Positions 1-12,137 of a stretch of 64,000 nucleotides of DNA are shown piece by piece. This DNA comes from Cyclina sinensis (taxonomy: Eukaryota > Mollusca > Bivalvia > Venerida > Veneridae). Position 1 is the stretch's first letter. The number at the start of each line of letters is the position of its first letter. The notes below the pieces were generated by a model. That model was not told the origin of the DNA. It made no database searches and worked only from the letters and a program-made list of their open reading frames with translations. The stretch is from positions 20,365,530 to 20,429,529 of the forward strand of contig JAAONU010000016.1 in NCBI GenBank assembly GCA_012932295.1. Direction: 5' to 3'. The translations under genes were made by a program, and so were the position numbers.

Positions 1-307
1 ATTTTGCTTTTAAAAAGCGTAGCTAGTCACGTATTCACATTAATACTGACGAGTTTTCCAATAGTTATATGCAGTTTTTTTTTAAGGATGAAAAAAATAG
101 TCAGATAAGATAAGTAAATTATATTTCATTAAATCCATAACGAAAATAACTAGAACGATATCTGCCATGAGAAGACTTTCTTCTGATTCAGCTGAAGGCA
201 GCAATTAAATCATATTACTAGCAATGGCTTCTAGCGTCCTAGAGCGCTCTGGAATAACCAATCATGTATTATAATGTCACTTAAAATATTCATGTTCTTT
301 TTTCCAG

Positions 308-546
308 GAGATGACAACCAACTACGAGGTGTATTAATTCCACGTAAAAACGCTAATTCGTTTCTAGTGAAAAGGTCTAGCTTCTACGAACGCGGAATAG
401 TTTGCGAGTGTTGCTACAATCACTGTTCTTTCATGGAACTACTTTCTTACTGCAGGGGCGGTCCCGGACTATTTGGTCTGTTCAAAAGGAGCGTAGATAG
501 GCAGCTACAAAAACGTTTTAATCACCAAGACCATCCAAATGATTGA
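308..546 (+). CDS. MIP: Molluscan insulin-related peptide, last coding exon (C-peptide end, A chain, C-terminal extension)
   Basis: Secreted hormone precursor of the insulin family. The exon starts after a pyrimidine-rich acceptor ending in AG at 306-307. The reading frame enters in phase 1, matching the phase-1 intron in the C-peptide of insulin genes. The end of the C-peptide carries a KR processing site (370-375) and a single Arg (391-393) just before the A chain. The A chain (394-453) begins GIVCECC and ends LLSYC. It holds the CC-x3-C-x8-C insulin pattern plus an extra Cys at A4, the molluscan hallmark that pairs with an extra B-chain Cys. After the A chain about 30 residues follow, with two more KR sites, before TGA at 544-546. 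The signal peptide and B chain lie upstream of the window. An in-frame ATG at 274 lies in the intron and is not the start. Confidence 0.9.
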
Positions 547-3200
547 TGTCAGTTAAAAAGTTAGTAATTATAATTATGCCGTATTTTTATGTTCCACAGT
601 TTTTTGTTTCGTTATTATGAATTTTAAGGAACAGAACTGATGGACACCTTATTATGCTGTACCTTAGTTGGCTGATGTTTAAAAAACCTTCAGAAATACA
701 AGGAGTTGACTGTGTAACAATAACAGAGTGATACTTGCTTCAGTGTGCTTTTTTTGCTAAGCGCGTCATTGTATCTTTAACAACAAGTTGAAGCTTAAAT
801 GTCTGTCAAAGCGGAAGTCTCAGGGATTAATAAACAACCAATCGGACAGAAGGATATACAACACGTGACAAATATTACAGCCATGGTCAGAACACTTAAT
901 ACGCTTTTAAACAATTTCTAGTAAATACTTACGGCGATTTGAGGCACAATCTCTGTTTTATGGCGCTTGATTTTTGTGCTTACTGAGGAAAAATATCCAG
1001 CAGAATCACCATGTGCAGACAGCTGATATAAGAAAATTGAGCGTCAAAGTCGATAGGGGAATTGTAGTAAGTGAGCGGTACACAGACCGGCCATTATCAA
1101 GTGGAAGCTTATACAATGATTTTTTTAAGTTTGACTTTATTTCCAGCGAAGATGGGTGGTATAAACATAACATAGAGTAACTGTCGGACATCGTTCGACA
1201 AAAAAGTGCTCTGACATTGTGTTAAAAATGTATTTTATAAAGTGCTCGAAAATTAAACTGTTTCACAAATTATATTACACGTAGTCACTGCTAAATAAAT
1301 ATTGAGCAAACTTCTTCATATTTTATACATGACATAAGCGATTGCATGCACCCAGTCTTTTATTGAGAACAGAGTAACTCTCGTTCAGCACTTAGTTCCC
1401 ACCTTGCTTGTATACAAGTACATTGTACCCTATTTACTCCTAGTCGTATCAAACATTCCCCATTAGTCTCCCGCCAATATCGGACGAATTCCACTGATAA
1501 AAAAATGTTTCTGGAGATTATCTATGTAAACACGTGTTCTGATAATGATTGGACAGCATTTCTTCCTCCGGCATTTCTTATTTCCCTCACACACAGTCTT
1601 TACGGCAACAGCAAGTTTTTAGACTTAATTAATAGGGAAGTTCTTAGTTAATTAACACGTCACTTTGTAATCAGCTGCGCTGGCCAGGCAACGCTAGAAA
1701 TAGTAAACGATTTTTCAGAAAGGTTTTGAGTCTACAAAGTACTAATTTTTTTATATTTTATGACTGAACAGTAACATGACAGCTCTATATCAATAACTAA
1801 ACACTTTAAGAGGTCACTCTGCAATCACGCCGTAAAAAAATTTGAGCAACCGACATTGGGTTTGTTTTTGGGGCAATCACCTGTTATGAAATGACGTTAA
1901 TTTCATTTCCGGTTATTGTACTGAAATAAATGTTGGCAATCATTGACAATGATTCAGAATTATAGAACTGGTAATGTCATTTTGTTTTAAGACAAATATA
2001 CACAGCATTAGATGAGTAATGAGTCTGAATTATTAACCAAGCAGGAACACTTAATGCAAACATTTTTCTTTAAGTGGTCTAAATAAATGCGGTTAATAAT
2101 GTGCTAGTCATAATTTATTACAACTGGATGCTTTAAATAGGGCATAGTCATACCGATTATATAAGTGTATATAATAATAAAAAGGTATCATAACATAAAG
2201 ATATTTGTACCAGAAAACTGCTGGGAGGCGTCTGTGATTTCTCAACGAGATACATGTACATGCTAATTTAAGCATCATTCTTCTTCAGGAGTGTACAAAA
2301 ATGGCAGAAGTCAGCCTGAAAAATGCTCTCTGATTTTAGTTTTTTTTATAATAATCATTATAATGACCGGACATTAAACACAACGAACATATCTAGTGAC
2401 CTTGACCCGACTAGTGTTAAGGATATGTCGCCGTGAACATCAGAAAGCTATATCTGAAGATAAATCAGTATCTTTTCATCATCATTATGTTCTTATGAAT
2501 CCGGCAAACAAGTTCTACCCGCGTGCTGTGTATGTTATAATTTAATCAAAAGCCTAAACATTCTGTGAAGAACTATTTCATCAAGTGGTAGGGCATAAAA
2601 AATAGTGGCAAATGTTGACCTTTCCTTGATAATGAAGCTTCGTATGTTATGCTAAATCTGTGCAAGTGGTTGTACAAATCTATATCACACAGCAAATAGT
2701 GCAGTATCTTACAGGGTAAGTATGATAAATTCAAAGTGACGTTAACTGCGACGGGCTTACATTCATTAGTAAGTTTAGTTATATATTATAGAATATAACA
2801 CGATTTTCAGCACCTTTTAATACCAAACTGAAGACTTCAAGTTGTTTCAGTAGCTACGGAACAGTGTCATGATTGCAGATTTCACCAATCTACGTCGTAT
2901 ACAAGTTGATTTTTGCTAGGGAGAATGTTAAATAGGACTAAACTTAGAAACATTGAAAATAAGAACTCGTTGGGAACGACGAATGCTTCCCGAAGCATGG
3001 TATGTAACATGGCCCTCCCAGTAAAATAGAGAACAGAAGGATTAAATTGTCATTGAATTTGCATTACAAACTCCATGCATATCACTTCGCAGTACGTCTT
3101 TGACCTCAAATTATGCTGGTAATATCCACTTCTGGTCCTGGTTCTAAAGCTTCCCAGTTGCTGAGAAATAGCCTTGACATGAGTAGGACTTTACTGTACT
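547..3200. other. Intergenic DNA, no gene seen
   Basis: AT-rich sequence downstream of the insulin exon. The short open frames (for example 974-1180) match no family I recognise and have no splice context. The first few hundred bases are probably 3' UTR. Confidence 0.5.
829..834 (+). terminator. Candidate poly(A) signal of the insulin-related gene
   Basis: The first AATAAA downstream of the insulin exon lies about 280 bases after the stop codon. Another occurs near 1,295. The transcript end cannot be fixed without RNA data. Confidence 0.35.
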
Positions 3201-3236
3201 ATATTGGAGCAAAATCAAAGGCTCATAACTCTGTAA

Positions 3237-3650
3237 ATAAGAACTGTCATTGACATGACAATGACCCCCGAAGTGGTGCTTTAACCTTTGAGCTGACGAC
3301 CAGATGAATTACAGATCCTTAAAAAGTGTGTGTGTGTGGTGGTGGTGATGGGGGGGTTGGCAATTTGACTTCAAGGTCGATGTCACTTAGGGGTCAAGGT
3401 CAAAAGAAATATATGTTATTTGGAAGATCATACCTAAAGGGTTGTTGGGTGCAAACATGAACTAAATCTGATTAAAAATAAGGGGGTTATGGCCAATATT
3501 AAGTGCTTTTGACAATGGGACCTTCGAGGTCATTCTGGGGCAAGGTCAAATAAATACCATTGGGAAGGTCTTGTCCAAAGGGGTGTTGTGTTTAACTATG
3601 AAGTAAGTCCATTTCCTAATGAAGTTACAGGCAATATTACTACCGCTTGC
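3237..3650 (+). repeat. Family F element copy, truncated
   Basis: It begins with AAGAACTGTCATTGACATG and continues with a GTGGTGCTTTAACCTTTGA segment. It then holds repeats of 'GGTCAAGGTCAAATAAAT' and 'TTGTCCAAAGGGGTGTTGTG'. The same succession occurs at 14,581-14,998, so these are two diverged copies of one element. The right hairpin seen in the second copy is missing here. Confidence 0.6.
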
Positions 3651-4109
3651 AAAACTGATGAGAGTTTCACGCATTCGGAACGCGGTAAAAAGTGACGTTA
3701 CGATGTTTATTTCAGTTGCTTAAACTGTCACTTTACTGATCATCCAATCACAGTGAGGCAGTTTTCTCAGGTATACCTATCAATAACACTGCGTCTTGCA
3801 AACTACCCGCAGCCAGAAAAATGTGCCAAAGTTGCTGTGTCGTAATTGTCGCTACGTTGCTACCAGAAATCTTCACTCAATTTTTTTTCCTAACCGCTAT
3901 TTCATTTCGTACACTAGAATGACACAATTGACAGGTAAAAGGCGGAGTAAAAGAAACACATTGGACGGCGCTTTCATTTTTGACAGGTGTACCGAGGAGT
4001 CTCGTTTTTCACCTAACGGTGTAAACTCTAATCAGTTTTACAAGCGGTAGTATAGTTTTTGGTTGGACTGACGGACTAACAGATGGTCAGTGCCTCCAAT
4101 GTGGCAATA

Positions 4110-4545
4110 AAACAATAAATCATCACCCTGCCGGTAGTATGAGCATCACCTGCTTTTCAAGGTCACTATGACCTTGACCTTTGACGTAATGACCTGAACA
4201 TCTATAGAGGTCATCTGTGATGACCAACCTACAAACCAAATTTGATGAACCAGATATTAAGTGGAAACTGTTTGTTTCAAGGTTACTGAGACCTTGACTT
4301 ATGATCAAATAACCCTTAAAACTACAAGGGTCATGGCCAACCTACGAAGTGTTGGGGAGCTGGGCCCGAAGCATTCTTTAGTAATTAATTGGAAACCATT
4401 TTGCTTTTCAAGGTCATTCTGAACTTGGCCTTTGACTAGGTGACCTGAAAAACTATAAGGGTCATCTACTCGTCAAGGACAACCTACATACCAAGTCTGA
4501 GGAACATGGGTCCAAGCATTCTAAAGTTTAAGGAATGTGGGTCCA
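4110..4545. repeat. Decayed repeat rich in TGACCTTGACC
   Basis: Three imperfect units of roughly 130 bases each contain a 'CAAGGTCA...GACCTTGACCTTTGAC' core and a 'GGTCAT...CCAACCTAC' core. They resemble units at 5,190-5,500 and 25,590-26,080. A run of about 19 G follows at about 4,600. No terminal structure is clear. Confidence 0.5.
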
Positions 4546-5189
4546 AGGGTTCTCTAGATATTGATTGGAAACGAAGTGTCTACCGACTGACATTTGATGG
4601 GGGGGGGGGGGGGGGGGGGTATAAAATCAAACTGGATCATGATTGTAATATGCACATCAATGATACTTATGCCTCCTATAAATTTTCAGTCAATTTCAGC
4701 CTGAGGTTACTGAGAAATAGCCTGCACAATAATTTTATTGAATATCTAAGAGATGTAACAGACATTTCCAAATCTTTTTCTGGCATGCATATTGTCCAGC
4801 ACTGAAGAACAGACCAATGAGATAGCATTACTATCTTTCAGGTCTACACTACTGGAGTCTGACAAACAACAATGAAGACTATGTTAACATTCCTTTATTA
4901 ACAGCTGTATTTTGAGTACATTATCCCAAGCTATCGGGCTACCTTCACTTCACAAAACAATATTTATATAAACTGTATATAAGCACTGCCATGTTTAAAT
5001 GTTAGTAAAATAAAAATGTTAATATGTATTCCTTACTGAGAATTCTGATTTTATCACTTAACCAACTACAAAATACATGTAACAAATGAATGTCCACATG
5101 AGCTGAGGAAATGCTTTAATTTAAAAAATCGAGTAACATGGTGAGGAAAATACTGAAGTCGACTAAAAACGAGCACCACCCGCAGGTGC

Positions 5190-5500
5190 CAACACTCAGC
5201 TGTAGTAAATATTTGATCAACTGACCTAAAAAGCAATAGTGGTCATTTTCTTAGTAATGGGAACCATCCTTAGAAAATTGAAAAATGTGGGTCAACTTAA
5301 AACTCAAGTTACTGTGTGGAAACAGATTTCAAATTCAAGGACACTTAGACCTACTGACCCCAAAAACAATAGGGGTATTCTACTCAATAAACACAATCAT
5401 CCCATGAAGTTTGTAGGCTATGAGTCATAAGGTATTCCAGTTATTGAGCAGAACAGGTTTTCATATTCAAGGTGACTGTGACCTTAGTGGGTAGGGGTAG
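5190..5500. repeat. Decayed repeat fragment, same monomer type
   Basis: Two diverged units contain 'CTACTGACCCCAAAAACAATAGGGG', 'TACTCAATAAACACAATCAT' and 'TTCAAGGTGACTGTGACCTT'. The same cores recur in the array at 25,590-26,080. The open frames here are incidental. Confidence 0.45.
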
Positions 5501-5898
5501 ACAAAAATATGTTCAGTTATAAGAAAGATATTACAAATTATAATGAATTTTGAAGAATTTCTTAGTTGAAAAGGGTGAATAATTCTCAAAATAAAGAAGA
5601 CTGAGTTATGTAACTTGAGGTATTTATGTGGGGTTGATGTCATTATGAAGAGGCAGAGTGAGAAAGAGGAAAATATGCAATGGCAGAGATATTTAAACAA
5701 GGAATCTATCACAATGTTTTCTTTGAAAATAGCTGAGCTAAAACTGTAGAATTTAAGACATCTTAACCTTGAATTGTTACAACTCAACATATCTATGCTT
5801 TTTTTCCACCTAGCAACAACTTTCTATCTATGAAAATGCAATGGCCATTATAGCTGTCCTATATTGCTAGCTTTAGTTAAATATGACAAGGGTATCTT

Positions 5899-6396
5899 AA
5901 ACAAGAGGATCATGATGGTCCTACAATGCTCACCTGAGTATATATACATAAAATATACATTAATTCAATTATTTTCAGCAGTTTCTTAGACTTTTTTAAC
6001 TCTCCCATACAGACATATAAAGAAAATAACCTCCATTCCAGGCAGCTATGTTTTTTTCACGGAACAATAAAAATTTCACAATTTATACAGAGGGTCACCT
6101 AAGAAGTATTTGTGTTAAATTATTTTCAAATCAATAAAAGGGTTGCTGAAGTTATTTTATACAATGCCATAGCAACTAGAGTTCTGCATTGAACTTTATA
6201 AATTTTAAAATCTGAAGAAAAGGGGCCAATCAAGGAACATTCTGGTAAAGTCAGTTTGAAATAGTCTCAGTGGTTTCAAAGGGAATGCGTCTGAATGTAA
6301 CTGTTTACAAAATAGATGGACAATAGAAGATGGACATCGGACATTAGGCTATTCTAAAAGCTCACTTAAGCCTACTGGTTCAGGTGAGCTAAAAAC
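5899..6396 (+). repeat. Family A element copy (about 0.5 kb)
   Basis: The left end reads ACAAGAGGATCATGATGGTC followed by GCTCACCTGAGTA. The right end reads CAGGTGAGCTAAAAAC after a GGAC-like tract (GGACAATAGAAGATGGACATCGGAC). The two ends are inverted around CTCACCTGA/CAGGTGAG. The same termini enclose the much longer copy at 20,803-22,983. No open frame for a transposase is present, so it is probably non-autonomous. Confidence 0.65.
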
Positions 6397-6399
6397 AGA

Positions 6400-9300
6400 C
6401 TAAATTACTTAAACTTAAAAAAAGACTAGTCAAACAAAATGCTATAACCCCAGAACTGCAGGGCAGTGATTTTTCGTTGTAAACAAACATTTCCGATCAA
6501 TTTGATCTTCGAACTTAAAATAAACAAACAAAACAATCTTAACAGCTCACCCTTCACAAACTGAGCTTACACAATTCATATGAAGTTGTCAATCAGTCTA
6601 TCAACAAATGAAATGACCTGAGCTCCCTCCAAGCATAGAAGCATACAGCTTGAGGCAAGTGTAAAATAAATGAATGATAAAAAATTGTTTATTGTCTGTT
6701 TTTGGTCAACATCTGGAATTAATACCATTCCACTACCATGTATATACTTCTTGAAAAACAAAATTTAACAGAAAGATTTTTGTCCAGTAATGTACAGCAA
6801 TGAACTGACATATTACTATTACTACTTTTCTTTCCTCTGCCTTGTTTAAACTACTTTTCACTACATTGAACTAAAATTATACATGTGTACTGTAATGGTA
6901 AGGTTACTGTTTCTCAATTAAATCTTATAATCTATTTTTGCAGACTGTGGTTCAAATGAAAAATAAAACTGGTTTATATTTCCCACAAATGATCTTTTTT
7001 TCAAGAAACATCACACCCATACAGAGTTTCTACTCACAATCTGACACATTACGCGATGTATACCCCCAATGGCCTTGAGAAAAGTGTCTGCTTTGTGTGT
7101 GGAGGTCATGGGTTCTATCGCTGATCTTGGTATACCCAAGATGTGCAAAAATGGTAGGGACAGCTCACTTGCTTAGTACAGTATTACCAAAATTAGGAAA
7201 AGTTTCCTACATACTGGAGAGGGTAAGTAACAATTGTCACAGGATACCCATCCATCCTATCCATTCCATTATAGCTTTGTAGCTAATGTCCATTTCAGTT
7301 ATGCAGAGTTTTGTCTTTATGTCATCTGTGGAAAAAATTACCTTTTTACAATCAATCATTACTGATCTGTAATGAAAGGCATTTGTGAACACTGCAATTA
7401 AAAGAATAAAAGTTAAAGAGTTAAAATTAACACCATCTTGGAGAACTAATGTTTTTTAACTGATGTTTAACTCTGATTGATGAGTACAGATAGATTGTTG
7501 TTGTGATTTTAATACACATATTTGTTCTTTTTCTTCAAAATTAAGAAAACATTGTATTTATTTACCAGTGAAAGACTAATGTCTAGCACTTTCTGACATG
7601 GTTTAATTATAGTTTTCCATGTTTAACTGAATACTCCATGTACACATGATGTATTGAGATTTTTTTTCTCAACACAAGCTAAATATGTCTATCCTTGGTC
7701 ACTTCAGATGCAAGCAATCTTTTGTATCAATTTCATGAAAAGTTGACACAATATATAATATGCTGGTATTTCTGAAGCACGGGGAAGTTTTGTGAAAATT
7801 TCTTCTATTTGACAAATTCAGTGCACATTTACTGTGTATTTGACCAATACTTGTGCATTTCAGTACAGCTGCTTTGTTCTATACTTTCACATGTATATAG
7901 TTTCTTTGTATATAATTAACCTTTTTATACAAAAAAAAAAAACATTTCTTTTTTATTTTGTTTTATAACTTTCCTTTGACTTGACAATTAACTTTAATGG
8001 TTTGTCTTGAAACTGATAATCATTAAGATTAATCATTTTATGTGTAAATTGTAAAACTTGGGATTTTTCTGTGAACTGCGACCAGCTACTTACAAATCAC
8101 AAAGCCAGAGGATGTGAGTTGATATTACTTGGGTTAAACATACGACCAGTCTCACCGGTCTGTGCTTTCTTCCTTTCTAGAAACTAATTTTCTACCGAAC
8201 CATTCTAAAATCACACTGTTCCCATCCTTACAATCCAAACAAGACACTTTTCAGTTACCAATTAATTTCTATTGTCTTTTACAGTCAATTAACGGCAATT
8301 TTCAGACTGTTTCAACTTTTTTTCATTAAGTTTAATTAAGCATCAGCATGCCAACCAACAGTGTAATGTCCCTGAAAAATACAACAGTGACCCAGTCCTG
8401 TACAAAAATTAAAACCAGTCTGGGATGGTTTTATGACGACTTTACAATACTTACTTGTTTCTTTCTATTTTTAGGTACAATATCATTATAATATTGTTCC
8501 GAGTTGAAAAGTTTCACCTTTGTTATAGCTTGTAGCCTCTATGGACATCAATTATTTTTTGTTTGAGTACACCAGTAACGATGACAATAGATAAATGTGG
8601 TAGTGAAATATGCTTACGGGTTGTTTCTTCTGGATATGATGGTGCAACATATGATCAGAAAAAAACAACAACTGCAAACCCACACAAGAAATGCAGAAAA
8701 TGTGGACTGGAGAGTTTTGAAAAAATGCTTCTATTTGACACAAACAATATTCCCTCCTTGATGAGAAAATGTTTTGCATTTTCATTTTTTCAAAGGTGTT
8801 TGTTTTTGAATACATACACACATAGGCAGGTCTTGAAAAATGTGATTTTTTTGTGAATGAAAATATTTTATTACTTAATAAACAAAGTTACCATTCTTTT
8901 ATGGTTATCTTAACTCATGATGCAATTAATGAAAAATGTGTTGTTCTGTTATCAACAAAATGACAATCGCATTTTTGTTAACTTGAGCTGTGATGATGTA
9001 AATTTCTTTTACTACATGACAATGGAAGCTGCTTTTTAAGCTGTACAAAATACAAGTTCTACAAAAAGATTTTAAATGACACAATATGTGCAAAGTAAAT
9101 CAACAGTTGTCTAAAAAAACATCTTTAAACAACTAAAACAAACATTTGTACAAAAAGAACAATAATAAATGTCTTCTTTTAGACAAACAAGAGTGAAAGA
9201 AAAGCAAAAAAAACAATCAACAGAACAGCTTCTACCTGAAGCTTAAGGCAACTTCAACATTTTCTCGAATGCAGGAGAATGTGATAATGTAACACTATAA

Positions 9301-11990
9301 AATAACCATGGAAAATCTTATCAACGCAACTTCAACCATGGAAAAAAAAAAGGATTGTGTTACAAACTTTCGGGAGAAAGTGATCATCTTAACCACTTAA
9401 CCATGAAAACGTGTTCATGTACCATGAACAATAACGGTAGTGATCATTCATTCTACTCAAGACAGTGATCAAGAAAGCATATTATCAACCATGAAAAAAT
9501 TCTCTTCAAACCATGGAAAAGGCAATCAATGTGATATACATGATTCTGACCATCGATGTCTTCAAACTGAGGGCAATCACTTCAATTCACTTAAGAAGTG
9601 ATCTCTTTCACCAACCCAAAAATCCTTTCCCGTATGACTCAAATATTATGGTAATCACATTAAAATCATGGACAGGGATCACTCTTCTATCCCTCAAACA
9701 AAAAAAATGATGACTTCAAAGTTAAAAAAAAAAAAATAACAAAATAACAAAAACATCACATATGTACACTAACTGTTAACACTCCTTTTACACATTTTTT
9801 GTTTTATTTTTTCCAGGCTTTAACACTTAGTAAGCATTTACTGGAATGGAAAACAAAAAATGTTAAAACTTACAAATCTAATAAAACAATCTATTAACTA
9901 CTAATTGACATTTTTATGAAGTTTCAACTTTATGTACATGCTTTTTTTTGTCTTTTTAAATGGTACATGTATACTGTTTTGCTAACTTGCAAATTGGTTT
10001 CAATGTTTCAAATAAAGTCAACACTTTATTTAATGAAATAAAAACCTGAAAAATGATGTTCAAGGCATCTTACCAGTGAAACCAAAAGCAAAAGTAACTT
10101 TCAACAGAAATGAAATTTAAGGGGTTAACTCCTTACACAAAGTACATGTAAGTTTCTAAATAAAATGATGTATCAATCAACAGTTATGTACATGTAGGAC
10201 ATGAATAAACCAGTTCTCTCCTGACTATCATTCTACTTGATAAGGAACAATCTGAGTATCAAACTGTGACCTTGACCTTGGATCTACTCCAAGCGTCTTG
10301 GGGTTTACATTAGCACAGCACCTTGCAATGGAAACATTTTAAAAATTAATAAACACTTTGTGAATGTCATAAACACAGCATAGTCATCTTTACTAATTTT
10401 CTACAAAATACACCCTAGTAAACCTGGTGGCTTCATGCCCAACTATAAGCTACAGGTTACCTATAGTTCTGGTACCAGAAGACGTTCTGTGACAGAAGTA
10501 TAACTATTTCTCCCATTCTGTTTCAGAAACTCTGACCTTCTGGAAGGAGACTGTTTCTTACCATATAATTCTGAACTTAATGAAAAATTCAAGACATAGT
10601 AAATACTTGTGTCAACTTGATAGAAGCATGAAAGACAATGCAGGGAAAAATAACTCCAATTTGCCCTATATGCAGGGCAACACACCAAAACAAACGCCCC
10701 ACTAATAAGTCAACTTAACTGAAATACTTTATTAAATCTTAACCTCTTACACCAAGCACAGAATATCTGCACCTTATTATCACATTAACAGCTTAAGATT
10801 TAAATCAAAACCAAAAAAAAATTATATATGATTACAACTTATCAAAACTATGTGTACGCAATTCTGTTACAAACTCCTAGACAAGTTCACTTTGTGAAAA
10901 ACATTCCTGACGTAATAGTCAGGGTTACACTTAGTATTCTTGCATTTCCAATGTTTACAATATTTGTTATATAATGACATGGTTTATACCTTTACTATTC
11001 TTTATTTGCTTTTGTGTAAAGCAACTAAAAAAAAAGATTATTTTTAACAACTAAAATATCACTGAACAACACAAATTAATACCCCAACTACTGAGTGACC
11101 AAGTGGATACATTTTACAATATTTATCTCCAAAAAATATGATCCACTTGAGTACATTTAGAGATGGCAATATAGTCTAGCAAAGTTTCTAGACCTATATA
11201 AAACAGTCAAAGATGGTGACTTGCATCAAAGCTACCAATTACCAACCATATGACAACTCCTGTTTACCCCCTTTTCAACTTTGATCCAATGGGGTATAAA
11301 AATGAAATCAACCAAGTATATTCAGACCATAATTTTAGAACCCTCCGATTCTTCCAAGTTGTGTAACTTTATATCAAGCTGTGTCTTACATAAAACAAAA
11401 AAACTAAAGCACTGGAACTAAAATCATTATGTTAAAACAAAATGTATCAGATGAAATCTCACTAGGACATGGAATTACTATGTCAGCTTTTACACAAACA
11501 TTACTATGTTGTTGTTTTTTATATGTCCCCAAGGGATCAAAACAGAGAAGAATTTATCTGTATGCATCTTCCCTGCTTTAAATAGGCATACAAACAACAA
11601 CAACCCCCCATCCCCCCCCACCCCCAAAAAAAAAAAAAAAACAAAACAAAAACACAAAAAGACTTAAAATTCGTCTACAACTGGAGACAAAACTAAAGAC
11701 TGTCTGGGTAAAAGAAAAAGACAGCTTAACTCCACCTAGCTGAAAACAAATAAAATTTAACATCCTCTCCTCAAGGGAAGTAATTCTGAATTACTGAACA
11801 AACTAAATTGCTCTGGTAAGAGCTCAAATTGCAGTTCTCAAACAAAAACACATGATGGCCTTTGTAAGATGGATTCTTCATCTAGAGTAAATAAAGGCAT
11901 CATGACCTCTGAAAACTTCAGTGACAATCACCAACATATCAGCATACCCTAACTGAAAAATCCAGTCGTCTGTTAACTGTCCCGTAAGTA
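6400..11990. other. Intergenic AT-rich DNA, no gene seen
   Basis: I find no exon with a recognisable protein. Contents are homopolymer A/T and C tracts (for example 11,600-11,640), scattered remnants of the CTTGACCTTG repeats (10,265-10,285) and a possible tRNA-derived fragment near 7,070-7,125. The open frames at 8,552-8,856 overlap on both strands and look random. Confidence 0.5.
7068..7125 (+). repeat. Possible degenerate tRNA-derived SINE head
   Basis: An A-box-like TGGCCTTGAGA (7070-7080) is followed about 30 bases later by a B-box-like GGTTCTATCGC (7111-7121). Spacing fits a tRNA-derived Pol III promoter, but both boxes are imperfect and no stem is convincing. Confidence 0.3.
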
Positions 11991-11992
11991 TA

Positions 11993-11998
11993 TTTATT
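11993..11998 (-). terminator. Candidate poly(A) signal of the TDRD1-like gene
   Basis: TTTATT on the + strand gives AATAAA on the coding strand about 36 bases beyond the stop codon. It would make a very short 3' UTR. Further copies lie at lower coordinates, so a longer 3' UTR is possible. Confidence 0.4.
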
Positions 11999-12033
11999 TA
12001 GTAATATTGCAGACTTTGCAGACGGATTTGTCT

Positions 12034-12137
12034 CTATTTACTGGTCCTGTCTATGGCGGCCATCTTAGCCTGCATAGCTTCAAGCTCTTTTTTAAGTTGT
12101 TCTCTTTCTTGCTTCAATCTCTCCATCTCACTCAGAC
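12034..12137 (-). CDS. TDRD1: TDRD1-like last coding exon (coiled coil and stop)
   Basis: It encodes about 33 residues that form a short Glu/Lys/Leu coiled coil ([20 protein letters not shown]) ending in DRTSK and TAG at 12034-12036. The entry phase 1 matches the preceding donor GAAG|GTATTT. The coiled coil could allow self-association; I do not know whether other family members have it. Confidence 0.88.

Noticed and set aside
274..307. ATG-initiated N-terminus of the insulin-like frame
   Set aside because: It lies in a pyrimidine-rich intron end (CTTTTTTTCCAG). The real exon starts at 308.
4506..4805. 99-residue open frame with a poly-Gly run
   Set aside because: The run comes from a G homopolymer and the rest is repeat sequence without homology or splice context.
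8552..8856. Pair of overlapping open frames on both strands
   Set aside because: No homology, no splice signals, low-complexity AT-rich codons.
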